NCBI RefSeq assembly: GCF_001421805.1
Contig: NZ_LMLC01000004.1
Span: 248,001 to 312,000, forward strand
Source of the DNA: Sphingomonas sp. Leaf34
Lineage (GTDB): Bacteria; Pseudomonadota; Alphaproteobacteria; Sphingomonadales; Sphingomonadaceae
Direction: 5' to 3'
DNA: 64,000 nt
Shown: in pieces, positions 36,867 to 44,912 of the stretch
Layout of the letters: each line of letters begins with the position of its first letter
Numbering within the stretch: the stretch's first letter is position 1
Made by a program: the position numbers and the translations under genes
Notes under the pieces: generated by a model
What the model was told of the DNA's origin: nothing
Seen by the model: only the letters and a program-made list of their open reading frames with translations
The model's database searches: none

Positions 36867-37033
36867 CGGAATTTCCTTGGGTATCCGGCCTGAAACCGTC
36901 GTTGGGGATATTGGTTCCGGCTATCTCGAAGTATTTTTCGTGCCGCGGGGGCGGCTGAATTTTGCTGTCCCCGCAGGCCGTTTTTTGGCACCGGCGGTTG
37001 CAAGGCCGGTCGGCGAATTCTGGGAGGCGATAG

Positions 37034-37900
37034 GTGAACGCAGCATTGCCCGAGCGTTTGGGGTTTCCGGGTGACTTCGACATCGATGCCTTTGTCGCGG
37101 CGACGCTGGGCGAGGACCTCGGCGCGCTCGGCGACATTACCTCCACCGCGGTGATTCCCGCCGACGCGCGCTTTACCGGCGTGATGGATAGCCGTGATCC
37201 GATCGTCGTCGCCGGGCTCGATCTTGCCGAGGCGTTCTTCCGTTCGCTCGATCCGCAGGTTCGGATCGCGCGTCTGGTTCGCGATGGCGATGTGGTTGCG
37301 GCCGGTACCGAGTTGCTGCGGCTCGAAGGCGTCGGGCGGGCGATGCTCACCGCCGAACGGTCTGCGCTGAACACCGTCCAGCATCTGTCGGGAATCGCGA
37401 CGATGACGCGGGCCTATGTCGACGCGATCGAGGGAACCGGTGCGATCCTGCTCGATACGCGCAAGACGATTCCCGGGCTGCGCGTGCTGGAGAAATACGC
37501 GACGCGTACGGGCGGTGCGCAGAACCACCGCATGGGGCTATGGGATGCGGCGATGATCAAGGACAACCACGTCGCGGTCGCCGGCGGCGTTGCCGAGGCC
37601 GTTCGCCGGGCGAAGGCGGCCGGGATTGCGCAGATCATCGTCGAGGTCGATCGCATCGATCAGGTCGAGCCTGCTCTGGCCGCCGGGGCGACGCGCCTGC
37701 TGCTCGACAACATGCCGCCGGCGATGTTGCGCGAGGCCGTGACTCTGGTCGGTGGCCGCGTGCCGACCGAGGCGTCGGGTGGCGTCAACCTCGATACGAT
37801 CCGCGCGATCGCCGAGACCGGCGTGACCTACATATCGGTCGGCCGCTTGACGCAGTCGGCACCTGCGGCGGATATAGGGCTCGATTTCGCGATGCTGTGA
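37034..37900 (+). CDS. nadC: Nicotinate-nucleotide pyrophosphorylase (carboxylating)
   Basis: A 288-residue enzyme that converts quinolinate and PRPP to nicotinate mononucleotide. ALGEDLGALGDITSTAVIP near the N-terminus, the active-site segments NTVQHLSGIATMT and LLDTRKTIPGLRVLEKYA, and the terminal ASGGVNLDTIRAIAETGVTYISVG are all standard. The start is GTG at 37034, supported by GGGAGG (37021-37026) at good spacing. Together with nadA it supplies de novo NAD. Confidence 0.95.
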   Translation: MNAALPERLGFPGDFDIDAFVAATLGEDLGALGDITSTAVIPADARFTGVMDSRDPIVVAGLDLAEAFFRSLDPQVRIARLVRDGDVVAAGTELLRLEGVGRAMLTAERSALNTVQHLSGIATMTRAYVDAIEGTGAILLDTRKTIPGLRVLEKYATRTGGAQNHRMGLWDAAMIKDNHVAVAGGVAEAVRRAKAAGIAQIIVEVDRIDQVEPALAAGATRLLLDNMPPAMLREAVTLVGGRVPTEASGGVNLDTIRAIAETGVTYISVGRLTQSAPAADIGLDFAML

Positions 37901-37962
37901 TCGCCGTGCCAGGCTGGCACGGCGCGGACGCGGCGTCGGATCGGACGCAGGGGACCAGGATC

Positions 37963-38445
37963 ATGATCAGACCGCCATCCATCGTGCGGTACGAACGGCT
38001 CTACCTTGCCGCGTTCGTGCTTGGGCTGGTCGTGTCCGCCACCAGCTGGAGCCAGCGTGCCGCGATCCTCGGCGCCAACCCGATACTCGCCGCTGCGACC
38101 TGGGTCCTGCCGATGACGCAGGCGATCAGCATCGCGGTCGCGCTGCTGCTCTGGTATTTCACCGCCCGCGCGCCGAGCGTCATCGCAAAATGGGTGGTCG
38201 TTGTTTTCGCCGCATTCGGCGTGCTCAGCATCCTGTTGTCGCTCGGCACCTTGCTCATGGGTCGCGCGGCGAATGCCATGACGGTGACGCTGTCGATCGT
38301 CACCAACGCACTGTACGTAGCCGCCGCGGTCCAGTTGTTTGCGGCCGACGCGCAGCTCTGTTTCGGCGAACTGCCCGATATCGATGACGACGGGCATGAC
38401 GCGCGGCATGATGATCTTAACGAGGATAACGCGCATGTTCGCTAG
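37963..38445 (+). CDS. Four-helix membrane protein, unrecognised
   Basis: A 160-residue inner-membrane protein with four predicted helices (roughly residues 13-30, 45-64, 72-95 and 103-125) and an acidic, histidine-rich C-terminal tail (DDDGHDARHDDLNEDNAHVR). The tail could bind metal, but that is only a composition argument. ATG 37963 has an AGGA site upstream; the longer open frame is antisense-like continuation through nadC. The 3' end overlaps the RNase T2 gene by 11 bp. Confidence 0.7.
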   Translation: MIRPPSIVRYERLYLAAFVLGLVVSATSWSQRAAILGANPILAAATWVLPMTQAISIAVALLLWYFTARAPSVIAKWVVVVFAAFGVLSILLSLGTLLMGRAANAMTVTLSIVTNALYVAAAVQLFAADAQLCFGELPDIDDDGHDARHDDLNEDNAHVR

Positions 38446-39148
38446 AGTGACGCTCGCCGCTGCGGCAATCGCATTCCCCGCGGTGGTGCAGGCGCAGTCC
38501 TATCAATGCGCGACTCCGGCAACGGTGGAGCGCGTCCGCCCGGACCTGCCATCCGAGAGCCAGCCAAAGCGTGACGTGCCGATCGGCAGCTACACGCTCG
38601 CGATCAGCTGGACGCCGCAATATTGTCGCGACAATGGCGACCGGGCAGGGGCGACGTTCCAGTGCGGCGCGGGAAACCGCTTCGGCTTTACGCTCCACGG
38701 GCTGTGGCCGGATGGCGTCGGCAAGGCGTGGCCGCAATATTGTCGCGCCGCCGAGTTCGTGCCGCCGCCGGTCATCCGCGCGCACCTGTGCACGACGCCG
38801 TCAGCGCAACTGCTCCAGCATGAATGGGCGAAGCATGGCACCTGCATGCCTGGCTATCGTCCGGCGAAATACTTCAACCAGTCGGCGGCTCTTTATGGCA
38901 GGCTGCGCTATCCCGACATGGATGCGCTGTCGCGGGCGCCGCTGACCGCGGGGCGGTTCGCGGCCGCCATGGCAGGGGCGAACCCGGGTCTGAAACCAGA
39001 CATGATGCGCGTGACGGCGTCCAAGCAGGTCTGGCTGGACGAGGTCTGGATCTGTCTCGACCGCCGCTTCCGCTATCGCCGCTGCCCGGTGCACCAAGGT
39101 GGGCTGGCCCCGAGCGCGCCGCTGCAGATCTGGCGGGGACGTCGATAG
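38435..39148 (+). CDS. Ribonuclease T2 family protein, secreted
   Basis: A 237-residue periplasmic or secreted RNase. Residues 1-20 form a signal peptide (cleavage VQA-QS). Both active-site segments are intact: CAS I FTLHGLWP with His88 and CAS II HEWAKHGTC with His129, Glu130 and His134. Six or more cysteines in the mature part suggest disulphides. It degrades RNA to nucleoside 3'-phosphates through 2',3'-cyclic intermediates, probably for nutrient scavenging. ATG 38435 overlaps the preceding gene. Confidence 0.92.
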   Translation: MFARVTLAAAAIAFPAVVQAQSYQCATPATVERVRPDLPSESQPKRDVPIGSYTLAISWTPQYCRDNGDRAGATFQCGAGNRFGFTLHGLWPDGVGKAWPQYCRAAEFVPPPVIRAHLCTTPSAQLLQHEWAKHGTCMPGYRPAKYFNQSAALYGRLRYPDMDALSRAPLTAGRFAAAMAGANPGLKPDMMRVTASKQVWLDEVWICLDRRFRYRRCPVHQGGLAPSAPLQIWRGRR

Positions 39149-39271
39149 GCGATCCTGCGTTGCCGCGCCCGCGGAGGCTAGGGCCTATTTGGTGCGGTAG
39201 CCGCAATAAAGCGCCGGTGCCCTTGGCGACGTTTCCCAATCGGGCCTTCGCCTCGACCGGAGCGCCGAATA

Positions 39272-39697
39272 CTAGCCCTCGAGCGTCGTCGTCGACGGAT
39301 GATGCTTGTCGAGATGCTTCTTGATGATCCGCAGGTTCCGTGTGTTCGAGCGAAAGAAGAAGTCGGGGATAGCCCCGACGAACGGGATCATTCCGAGCGC
39401 CCAGTCGACGCCGACATTGCCGAACATGCGGGCCATCTGGATCCGCGACATCCCGATGTTGCGCGCTTCCCAGGCCATCCATGCGCCGACCGCAGCCGCG
39501 ATCGTGCTGCCAGCGAACGGGATGAGGTCGAGGATAACGTCCATGCCGACCTTGCGGTTGGTGCCGGGAAGCGTGAACAGCCCCTCCATGACGCGCTCCA
39601 TCGCTTCAACGCGGCGGCGGACGGACAGCGCGTCGCGCCCGATCGGCAGGGAGTCGAAGCTCAGCCCGGAGGCGAGGCGGGTGGGGCGCTGATTCAT
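39272..39697 (-). CDS. DUF4112 domain-containing protein
   Basis: A 141-residue protein with the DUF4112 pattern: VRRRVEAMERVMEGLFTLPGT, KVGMDVILDLIPFAGSTIAAAVGAWMAW and NVGVDWALGMIPFVGAIPDFFFRSN. Two hydrophobic hairpin-like segments suggest membrane association. ATG 39695-39697 was chosen because the domain begins soon after; the longer frame is antisense to the upstream lipoprotein gene. It lies 5 bp after that gene and is probably co-transcribed. Function is unknown. Confidence 0.82.
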   Translation of the reverse strand: MNQRPTRLASGLSFDSLPIGRDALSVRRRVEAMERVMEGLFTLPGTNRKVGMDVILDLIPFAGSTIAAAVGAWMAWEARNIGMSRIQMARMFGNVGVDWALGMIPFVGAIPDFFFRSNTRNLRIIKKHLDKHHPSTTTLEG

Positions 39698-39702
39698 GAG
39701 TG

Positions 39703-41172
39703 TCAGTTGGTGTCGGCACGCAACCGGTTCAACGGGTGCCATGCTCGCGTGTTGGGCTGCCATTGCTGCAACCGCGCCGAGACCAGTGACCAGCGCAACG
39801 GTCGGGCGAGCGGAATGAACGCGACGTCCGCATTCATCGCCGCATCCGCCACAGCGATCCGCCGCGCGCGTTCCGCGAGCGTCGGTGCCTCGCGCGCGGC
39901 ATCGATCGCGGCTTGCGCCGTCTCGCCACACAGCACGCACGCCGTGGCCAGATACCAGCGCGCGCTGTCATAGGGCGCAACCGCATCGATCAGCGCGAGC
40001 TCGGCGTCGGCGTCAGCCTCGACTCGCTGCGGCGTGATCCCGACCGCAATCAGCGATCCGGCGATCTGCGCGTAGAGCAAGGTCGCCCCCGGACCGTTTG
40101 GCAGTGCGATCCGGAGCGTAACCGGCCCCTCGGGCCAGGCCGCGATTTTCTGGCGTGCCGCGATCCGGCGCTCGTCCTGCGTCAGCAGCGTCCAGGCGGG
40201 AACCTGCGGCAGCGCGGCCGAATCGAGGATGTCGGGCAGGATACGGTCGGCGGGATCCCAGGCGGGCGCAATCGCCGTGGTCAGCGCGGTGCGATCGATC
40301 GCCTCGGCAACGGCCTCGCGATTGGTGACCTCGGCGAGAAAACCGTCACGACGGACGATCGCCAGCCCGAACAGTCCCGCTGCTGGATCGATCCGCACAT
40401 TGCCCGGCGCTATCCTGGTGGTCGCGAGCAACGGCCAATCGGCGAAGCTGCCGCCGCTGACGAGGTCCGAATCGCGATTGGCAAACCGCGCGATCGCACG
40501 CGCGGCGCGTTCGCCGATCAGCCGGACGTCCTCCTCGGGCTTCGTCGCTCGCTGATCCTCGGGGTCGGCCTGGTTCGGATCGAAGGCAGGGCGCAGCAGC
40601 GGCGCTCGCCCATGTCCGTGCGGCGCGACACGGAAGGGACCGCTGCCGCCCGTCGGCGTCACGCGTAACAGGCCCAATTCGGGTTGCGCGAACAGCTTGA
40701 GCAAATCGGGACGAGGGCGGGCAAGCCGGACCTCGATCACCTGCGGGGTCATCACGACGATTTCGTCGATCGCGGTCAGGAACGGTGCGAGCGGGTTGCG
40801 CGAGCCGGGTGCGATCTGGCGCTTGAGGATCGCGACGACCTGATCGGCGGTGACCGGCGTGCCGTCGCCCCAATCGCCCTCGCGCAGGCGGAAGATGTAG
40901 CTCATTCCGCCGTCGATCACGATCCAGCGCTCGGCGAGACCCGGTTCGATCTGTCCCGCGGCGTCGAACCGGACAAGGCCCTGCGCGGTCGAGTCGATCA
41001 GCAGCCTGCTGGGGGTGTCGAGCAGCGTGCGGCGCGGATCGGCGACCCGCGGTGGCTCGCCGATCGCGCTGACGACCACGGCGCCGGTGTCCGGGCGACG
41101 ATTATCGCATCCCGCCAGCGCTGTGCTCAGCGCGAGACAGATCGCCAGAAACGCAGGGGCGCTGGTGCGGAC
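39703..41172 (-). CDS. Peptide ABC transporter substrate-binding protein-like lipoprotein, start unresolved
   Basis: About 480 residues with the SBP_bac_5 layout (SSPSRLLIDSTAQGLV-like N-lobe, RLREGDWGDGTPVTADQVV, and a C-terminal lobe). A lipobox ALAGC follows the hydrophobic stretch APAFLAICLALSTALAGC, so it is a lipoprotein. No ATG, GTG or TTG occurs in frame between tRNA-Leu and the lipobox; the nearest is a GTG at 41248-41250, in front of the tRNA gene. The feature end given is the first codon of the plausible signal peptide (GTC). A translation start using CTG, or a GTG at 41079 losing the signal, are alternatives. The genes for permeases and ATPases are not adjacent. Confidence 0.7.
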   Translation of the reverse strand, partial: VRTSAPAFLAICLALSTALAGCDNRRPDTGAVVVSAIGEPPRVADPRRTLLDTPSRLLIDSTAQGLVRFDAAGQIEPGLAERWIVIDGGMSYIFRLREGDWGDGTPVTADQVVAILKRQIAPGSRNPLAPFLTAIDEIVVMTPQVIEVRLARPRPDLLKLFAQPELGLLRVTPTGGSGPFRVAPHGHGRAPLLRPAFDPNQADPEDQRATKPEEDVRLIGERAARAIARFANRDSDLVSGGSFADWPLLATTRIAPGNVRIDPAAGLFGLAIVRRDGFLAEVTNREAVAEAIDRTALTTAIAPAWDPADRILPDILDSAALPQVPAWTLLTQDERRIAARQKIAAWPEGPVTLRIALPNGPGATLLYAQIAGSLIAVGITPQRVEADADAELALIDAVAPYDSARWYLATACVLCGETAQAAIDAAREAPTLAERARRIAVADAAMNADVAFIPLARPLRWSLVSARLQQWQPNTRAWHPLNRLRADTN

Positions 41173-41246
41173 GGCGGGACTCGAACCCGCACTCCTAGGG
41201 AGGGAGATTTTAAGTCTCCTGCGTCTACCGGTTTCGCCACGTCCGC
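41163..41246 (-). tRNA. tRNA-Leu (anticodon TAA)
   Basis: A complete class II tRNA with acceptor stem GCGGACG/CGTCCGC, encoded CCA end, anticodon stem GGAGA/TCTCC around loop CTTAAAA (anticodon TAA, reading UUA), a long variable arm (CTCC-CTA-GGAG) and TTCGAGT T-loop. The 3' end touches the start of the lipoprotein gene on the same strand. Confidence 0.95.
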
Positions 41247-41339
41247 ACACACCCCCAACAAGACGACGCCGTCCGTCGGGTCAACCCATCTCGGGCACAA
41301 ACTCGACCGAACGGCGCTGAAGATCGCGAATCGCGTCAA

Positions 41340-41618
41340 TCACACGTTTAGGCGCGCACGCATTTCCTTGCCGGGCTTGAAATAGGGGACGCGCTTGGCA
41401 TCGACCGCGACGACTTCGCCGGTACGCGGATTGCGACCCGTGCGGGCATCGCGGGCGCGCGTCGAAAATGCGCCGAAGCCGCGCAACTCGACCCGGCCAT
41501 CCGCGGCCAATCGCTTGGAAATCTCGTCAAAAAACGTGCTGACGATCAGTTCGACTTCGTTCGGTTGCAGGTCCGGATGCGCCTCGGCGATCTTGAGGAC
41601 CAGTTCAGATCGAATCAT
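41340..41618 (-). CDS. ihfB: Integration host factor subunit beta
   Basis: A 92-residue DNA-bending protein that dimerises with IHF-alpha. [17 protein letters not shown] at the N-terminus and [22 protein letters not shown], which contains the proline that intercalates in the minor groove, identify it; the ending [15 protein letters not shown] is typical. ATG 41618 is the standard start, 13 codons into a longer frame. Downstream of rpsA on the same strand, as in many proteobacteria. IHF also serves phage integrases, relevant to the island at 46.8 kb. Confidence 0.93.
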   Translation of the reverse strand: MIRSELVLKIAEAHPDLQPNEVELIVSTFFDEISKRLAADGRVELRGFGAFSTRARDARTGRNPRTGEVVAVDAKRVPYFKPGKEMRARLNV

Positions 41619-41721
41619 TCGTTTTCCCGCTCGTTTCGCAGTTCCGCTCGTTGACATAAATCAACTTGCGAAGCGTTAGCACTAATCCGAGCGCAATGAA
41701 AAACCAAAATCGAATAGGCAA

Positions 41722-41754
41722 TAAAAAGCCCGGCATGTTTGGGACATGCCGGGC
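41722..41754 (-). terminator. Rho-independent terminator of rpsA
   Basis: On the minus strand a perfect 11-bp stem (41744-41754 with 41728-41738, 5-nt loop) is followed by a run of five T residues. It starts 24 bases after the rpsA stop and separates rpsA from ihfB. Confidence 0.9.
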
Positions 41755-41778
41755 CAATTTATCGGTAAATCGTTAGAC

Positions 41779-43497
41779 TTACTTCTTTTCAGCTTCCGTG
41801 CGAGCCTTGAGAGCCTCGCCCAGGATGTTGCCCAGAGTCGCGCCCGAATCGGACGAACCGTACTGTGCAACGGCCTGCTTCTCTTCCGAGATCTGCATAG
41901 CCTTGATCGAGAAGGTCGGCTTCTTCGAACGATCGAAGCCCGTCACCATCGCGTCGAACTTCTGGCCGACCTGGAAACGCTCCGGACGCTGCTCGTCGCG
42001 ATCGCGACCCAGATCCGTGCGCTTGATGAACCCGGTCGCGCCATCATCGCCCTGCTGCACTTCGAGACCCGCATCGCGGACTTCGAGAACGGTGACCGTG
42101 ACGATCGCGTTCTTGTTCAGCTTGTCGCCTGCTGCTGCGATGCCGCCGGCCGAAGGCCCGCCGCGCTCGAGCTGCTTCATGCCGAGCGAGATACGCTCCT
42201 TCTCGGCGTCGATGTCGAGCACGACGGCCTCGACGGTCTCACCCTTGCGATGCAGGTTGAGCGCGTCCTCGCCCGAAACGCCCCAGGCGATGTCGGACAT
42301 GTGGACCATGCCGTCGACATCGTTGTCGAGGCCGATGAACAGACCGAATTCGGTCGCGTTCTTGACTTCGCCCTCAACGGTCGAGCCGATCGGATGCGCG
42401 GCAGCGAAGGCCTCCCAAGGATTGGCCTGAGCCTGCTTGAGGCCGAGCGAGATGCGACGCTTCTCGGAATCGACTTCGAGGACCATGACGTCGACTTCCT
42501 GCGACGTGCTGACGATCTTGCCCGGGTGGACGTTCTTCTTGGTCCAGGACATTTCCGACACGTGGACCAGGCCTTCGATGCCCGCTTCCAGCTCGACGAA
42601 CGCACCATATTCGGTGATGTTCGTGACGCGGCCGGTGAGCTTTGCGCCGACCGGGTACTTGACCATCGCGCCATCCCAGGGATCGCTCTCCAGCTGCTTC
42701 ATGCCGAGGCTGATGCGCTGCGTGTCCTTGTTGATGCGGATGATCTGCACCTTGACGGTGTCGCCGATGTTCAGGACTTCGCTCGGGTGACCGACGCGCT
42801 TGTAGCTAAGATCGGTGACGTGCAGCAGGCCATCGATGCCGCCGAGGTCAACGAACGCACCGTAATCGGTGATGTTCTTGACGACGCCGTCGATGATCTG
42901 GCCCTCGGCGAGGCTCAGGATCAGGCCCGAACGCTGCTCGGCGCGCGTCTCTTCGAGAACGGCGCGACGCGACACGACGATGTTGCCGCGCTTGCGGTCC
43001 ATCTTCAGGATCTGGAACGGCTGGGGGATGTCCATCAGCGGGGTGACATCGCGCACGGGGCGGATATCGACCTGCGAGCCCGGCAGGAACGCGACGGCGC
43101 CGTTCAGGTCGACGGTGAAGCCACCCTTCACGCGGCCGAAGATCACGCCCTCGACGCGGGTCGTCTTCGAGAATTCGGTTTCCAGCTTGTCCCATGCGGC
43201 TTCGCGGCGCGCACGATCGCGGCTGAGCATTGCTTCGCCGTGCACGTTCTCGACGCGGTCGACATAGACTTCGACTTCGTCGCCGACCTTGAGGTCCGCC
43301 TTCTGGCCCGGCGCTGCAAATTCGCGAAGCGGCACGCGGCCTTCCGACTTCAGACCGACGTCGATGACGGCCATGTCGTTCTCGATGCCGGTCACGGTGC
43401 CATGCACCACGCGGCCCTCGAAGCTGTCGGCGTCGCCGAGCGTTTCGTTCAGCATCGCCGCGAAATCGTCGCGGGTCGGCATTACCTGGGTTGCCAT
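41779..43497 (-). CDS. rpsA: 30S ribosomal protein S1
   Basis: A 572-residue protein with six S1 (OB-fold) repeats, which brings mRNA to the ribosome. Repeat boundaries show as GTVTGIENDMAVIDVG, GRVKGGFTVDLNGAVAFLPGS, GVVKNITDYGAFVDLGGIDGLLHVTD, GRVTNITEYGAFVELEAGIEGLVHVSE, GEVKNATEFGLFIGLDNDVDGMVH and a final degenerate unit. ATG 43497 is the usual alphaproteobacterial start (MATQVMPTRDDF). The 276-bp leader contains a hairpin that might mediate S1 autoregulation. It ends in a good terminator. Confidence 0.97.
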   Translation of the reverse strand: MATQVMPTRDDFAAMLNETLGDADSFEGRVVHGTVTGIENDMAVIDVGLKSEGRVPLREFAAPGQKADLKVGDEVEVYVDRVENVHGEAMLSRDRARREAAWDKLETEFSKTTRVEGVIFGRVKGGFTVDLNGAVAFLPGSQVDIRPVRDVTPLMDIPQPFQILKMDRKRGNIVVSRRAVLEETRAEQRSGLILSLAEGQIIDGVVKNITDYGAFVDLGGIDGLLHVTDLSYKRVGHPSEVLNIGDTVKVQIIRINKDTQRISLGMKQLESDPWDGAMVKYPVGAKLTGRVTNITEYGAFVELEAGIEGLVHVSEMSWTKKNVHPGKIVSTSQEVDVMVLEVDSEKRRISLGLKQAQANPWEAFAAAHPIGSTVEGEVKNATEFGLFIGLDNDVDGMVHMSDIAWGVSGEDALNLHRKGETVEAVVLDIDAEKERISLGMKQLERGGPSAGGIAAAGDKLNKNAIVTVTVLEVRDAGLEVQQGDDGATGFIKRTDLGRDRDEQRPERFQVGQKFDAMVTGFDRSKKPTFSIKAMQISEEKQAVAQYGSSDSGATLGNILGEALKARTEAEKK

Positions 43498-43636
43498 AGA
43501 ATTCAGTAATCCTAGTCTGTTTCCGGCCAAGCGGTTGGGTCCGCTGGTCTTGGCCTTCGTTGCCGCGACGACCGAACGCCGGCGCAGCATCCGGACGGCA
43601 CGAGGCGCAGAGGACGTAGACGCTGAATGCGAAAAC

Positions 43637-43665
43637 GGCGCGTGAGACTCAGAGGTCTCCGCGCC
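43637..43665. promoter_or_regulatory. Hairpin in the rpsA leader
   Basis: GGCGC-GT-GAGAC pairs with GTCTC-C-GCGCC around a 6-nt loop, giving two 5-bp helices with an internal bulge. It lies about 140 bases upstream of the rpsA start, in the probable 5' untranslated region. S1 is known to control its own translation in other bacteria, but here a regulatory role is only inferred from position. Confidence 0.35.
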
Positions 43666-43772
43666 TTCCTCCACGAGCATCGCTCGCCGGACACCTCTGT
43701 GTAGCCGAAACCACGTCTCGGAGCAAGTTGGCTGCTGCTTCGTTAGGGGCGGCTCACAACAGGAGCGAAGAT

Positions 43773-44030
43773 TTGAGCGAACGCGGCATTCTCGTGCTGG
43801 GCTGGATCGCTACGGCGACGGCGATCGTGATGTATCTGTCGTATATCGACCAGATCATGCTGAACCTTGGCGGGCAGAAGGGGTCGGTGGTCCAGCCGCT
43901 CGCGACGATGGTCAATTGCGGGCTCTGGGTGGCGTATGGCGTGCTCAAGCCGAAGCGCGACTGGCCGATCGCGGTGGCGAATTTTCCGGGCGTGGTGCTG
44001 GGGGCGATTACGCTGGCGACGGCGCTTTAA
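43773..44030 (+). CDS. SemiSWEET-type sugar transporter
   Basis: An 85-residue protein with three membrane helices, one SWEET/PQ-loop repeat. GWIATATAIVMYLSYIDQI is helix 1, QPLATMVNCGLWVAYGVLKPKRDW contains the conserved asparagine of the sugar site, and NFPGVVLGAITLATAL is helix 3. Two copies would dimerise to form the pore. The start is TTG 43773, supported by AGGAG at 43761-43765; an upstream frame from 43728 lacks such a site. It is divergent from rpsA. Confidence 0.83.
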   Translation: MSERGILVLGWIATATAIVMYLSYIDQIMLNLGGQKGSVVQPLATMVNCGLWVAYGVLKPKRDWPIAVANFPGVVLGAITLATAL

Positions 44031-44056
44031 AGGGGCGGGGGCTCTCAGCGTCTTTG

Positions 44057-44250
44057 TTCGCCCGCGAAGGCGGGAGCCCAATCTGGGTCCCCGCCTTCGC
44101 GGGGAAACACTGTTAATGCACGGAGCCCTAACCCAACCCAAACACCACCCCGGCGAAGGCCGGGGCCCAAATGGGGGACGGTACTGGCCGAAGATAGCGC
44201 TTCGTTACGGCGACTTTCCCAATTGGGCCCCGGCCTCCGCCGGGGTGGTG
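44057..44250. repeat. Family B repeat followed by paired family A repeat
   Basis: A family B element (44057-44106) and a full family A pair (44142-44250) are in tandem between the convergent SemiSWEET and cmk genes, the same A/B neighbourhood as at 18355-18545 and 21314-21525. The family A spacer here is different in sequence (contains CTTCGTTACGGC), so only the arms are conserved. Confidence 0.7.
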
Positions 44251-44275
44251 TTCCTCTTCTGGTGAGGGGAGAGGC

Positions 44276-44911
44276 CTAAACCGCCGCCTTCTTCGCCCGC
44301 TGCGCTTCAACCAGCGCCACCGCGCGCTGCACAGACGCCTCGATCGACAAAAAGCTCGTATCCAGCAACGCAGCATCCGCCGCCATCACCAATGGCGCGG
44401 TAGACCGCCCACTATCCCGCGCATCGCGCGCCCGAATATCCGCCAGCACGCGGTCCTTGCTCGCCGTCCCACCGCGCGCCTGCAACTCCGCATGCCGCCG
44501 TTGCGCGCGGATGTTCGGGGTCGCCTTCACGAACAGCTTCGCGTCCGCATCCGGTGCGATCACCGTGCCGATGTCGCGGCCATCAAGGATCGCGCCACCC
44601 TCCTGAGCAGCGAACCGCTTCTGCCGCTGCATCAGCGCCGCGCGGACCAGCGGATGCGCCGACACGATCGAGGCGAGCGCGCCGATATCGTCGTCGCGCA
44701 GTGCCGGATCGGTCATCATCGCATCGTCGAAATCGCACGCCGCGACCGAGTCGGCTTCGCTCTCGGGATCGAGCCCCATCCGCGCCACGTTCAACGCGAC
44801 CGCGCGGTACAGCAGCCCGGTATCGAGATACGGCAGCTTGTAATGCTTGGCCAAGGCGCGCGCGATCGTGCCCTTGCCCGATGCCGCCGGGCCGTCGACT
44901 GCGATGATCAT
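44276..44911 (-). CDS. cmk: Cytidylate kinase
   Basis: A 211-residue CMP/dCMP kinase. The P-loop GPAASGKGTIA is at residues 7-17, LDTGLLYRAVAL and the arginine-bearing ILDGRDIGTVIAPDA are the CMP-binding elements, and RRHAELQARG corresponds to the lid region. ATG 44909-44911 starts one base after the aroA stop, so translation is coupled. Order aroA-cmk-rpsA is widely conserved in proteobacteria, here with rpsA displaced by a SemiSWEET gene on the other strand. Confidence 0.95.
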   Translation of the reverse strand: MIIAVDGPAASGKGTIARALAKHYKLPYLDTGLLYRAVALNVARMGLDPESEADSVAACDFDDAMMTDPALRDDDIGALASIVSAHPLVRAALMQRQKRFAAQEGGAILDGRDIGTVIAPDADAKLFVKATPNIRAQRRHAELQARGGTASKDRVLADIRARDARDSGRSTAPLVMAADAALLDTSFLSIEASVQRAVALVEAQRAKKAAV

Positions 44912-44912
44912 C

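Noticed and set aside
36944..36983. Possible terminator (6-bp stem and T6) upstream of nadC
   Set aside because: The stem is short, the loop is long, and no gene ending just before it on the plus strand was found; nadA ends 230 bp earlier.
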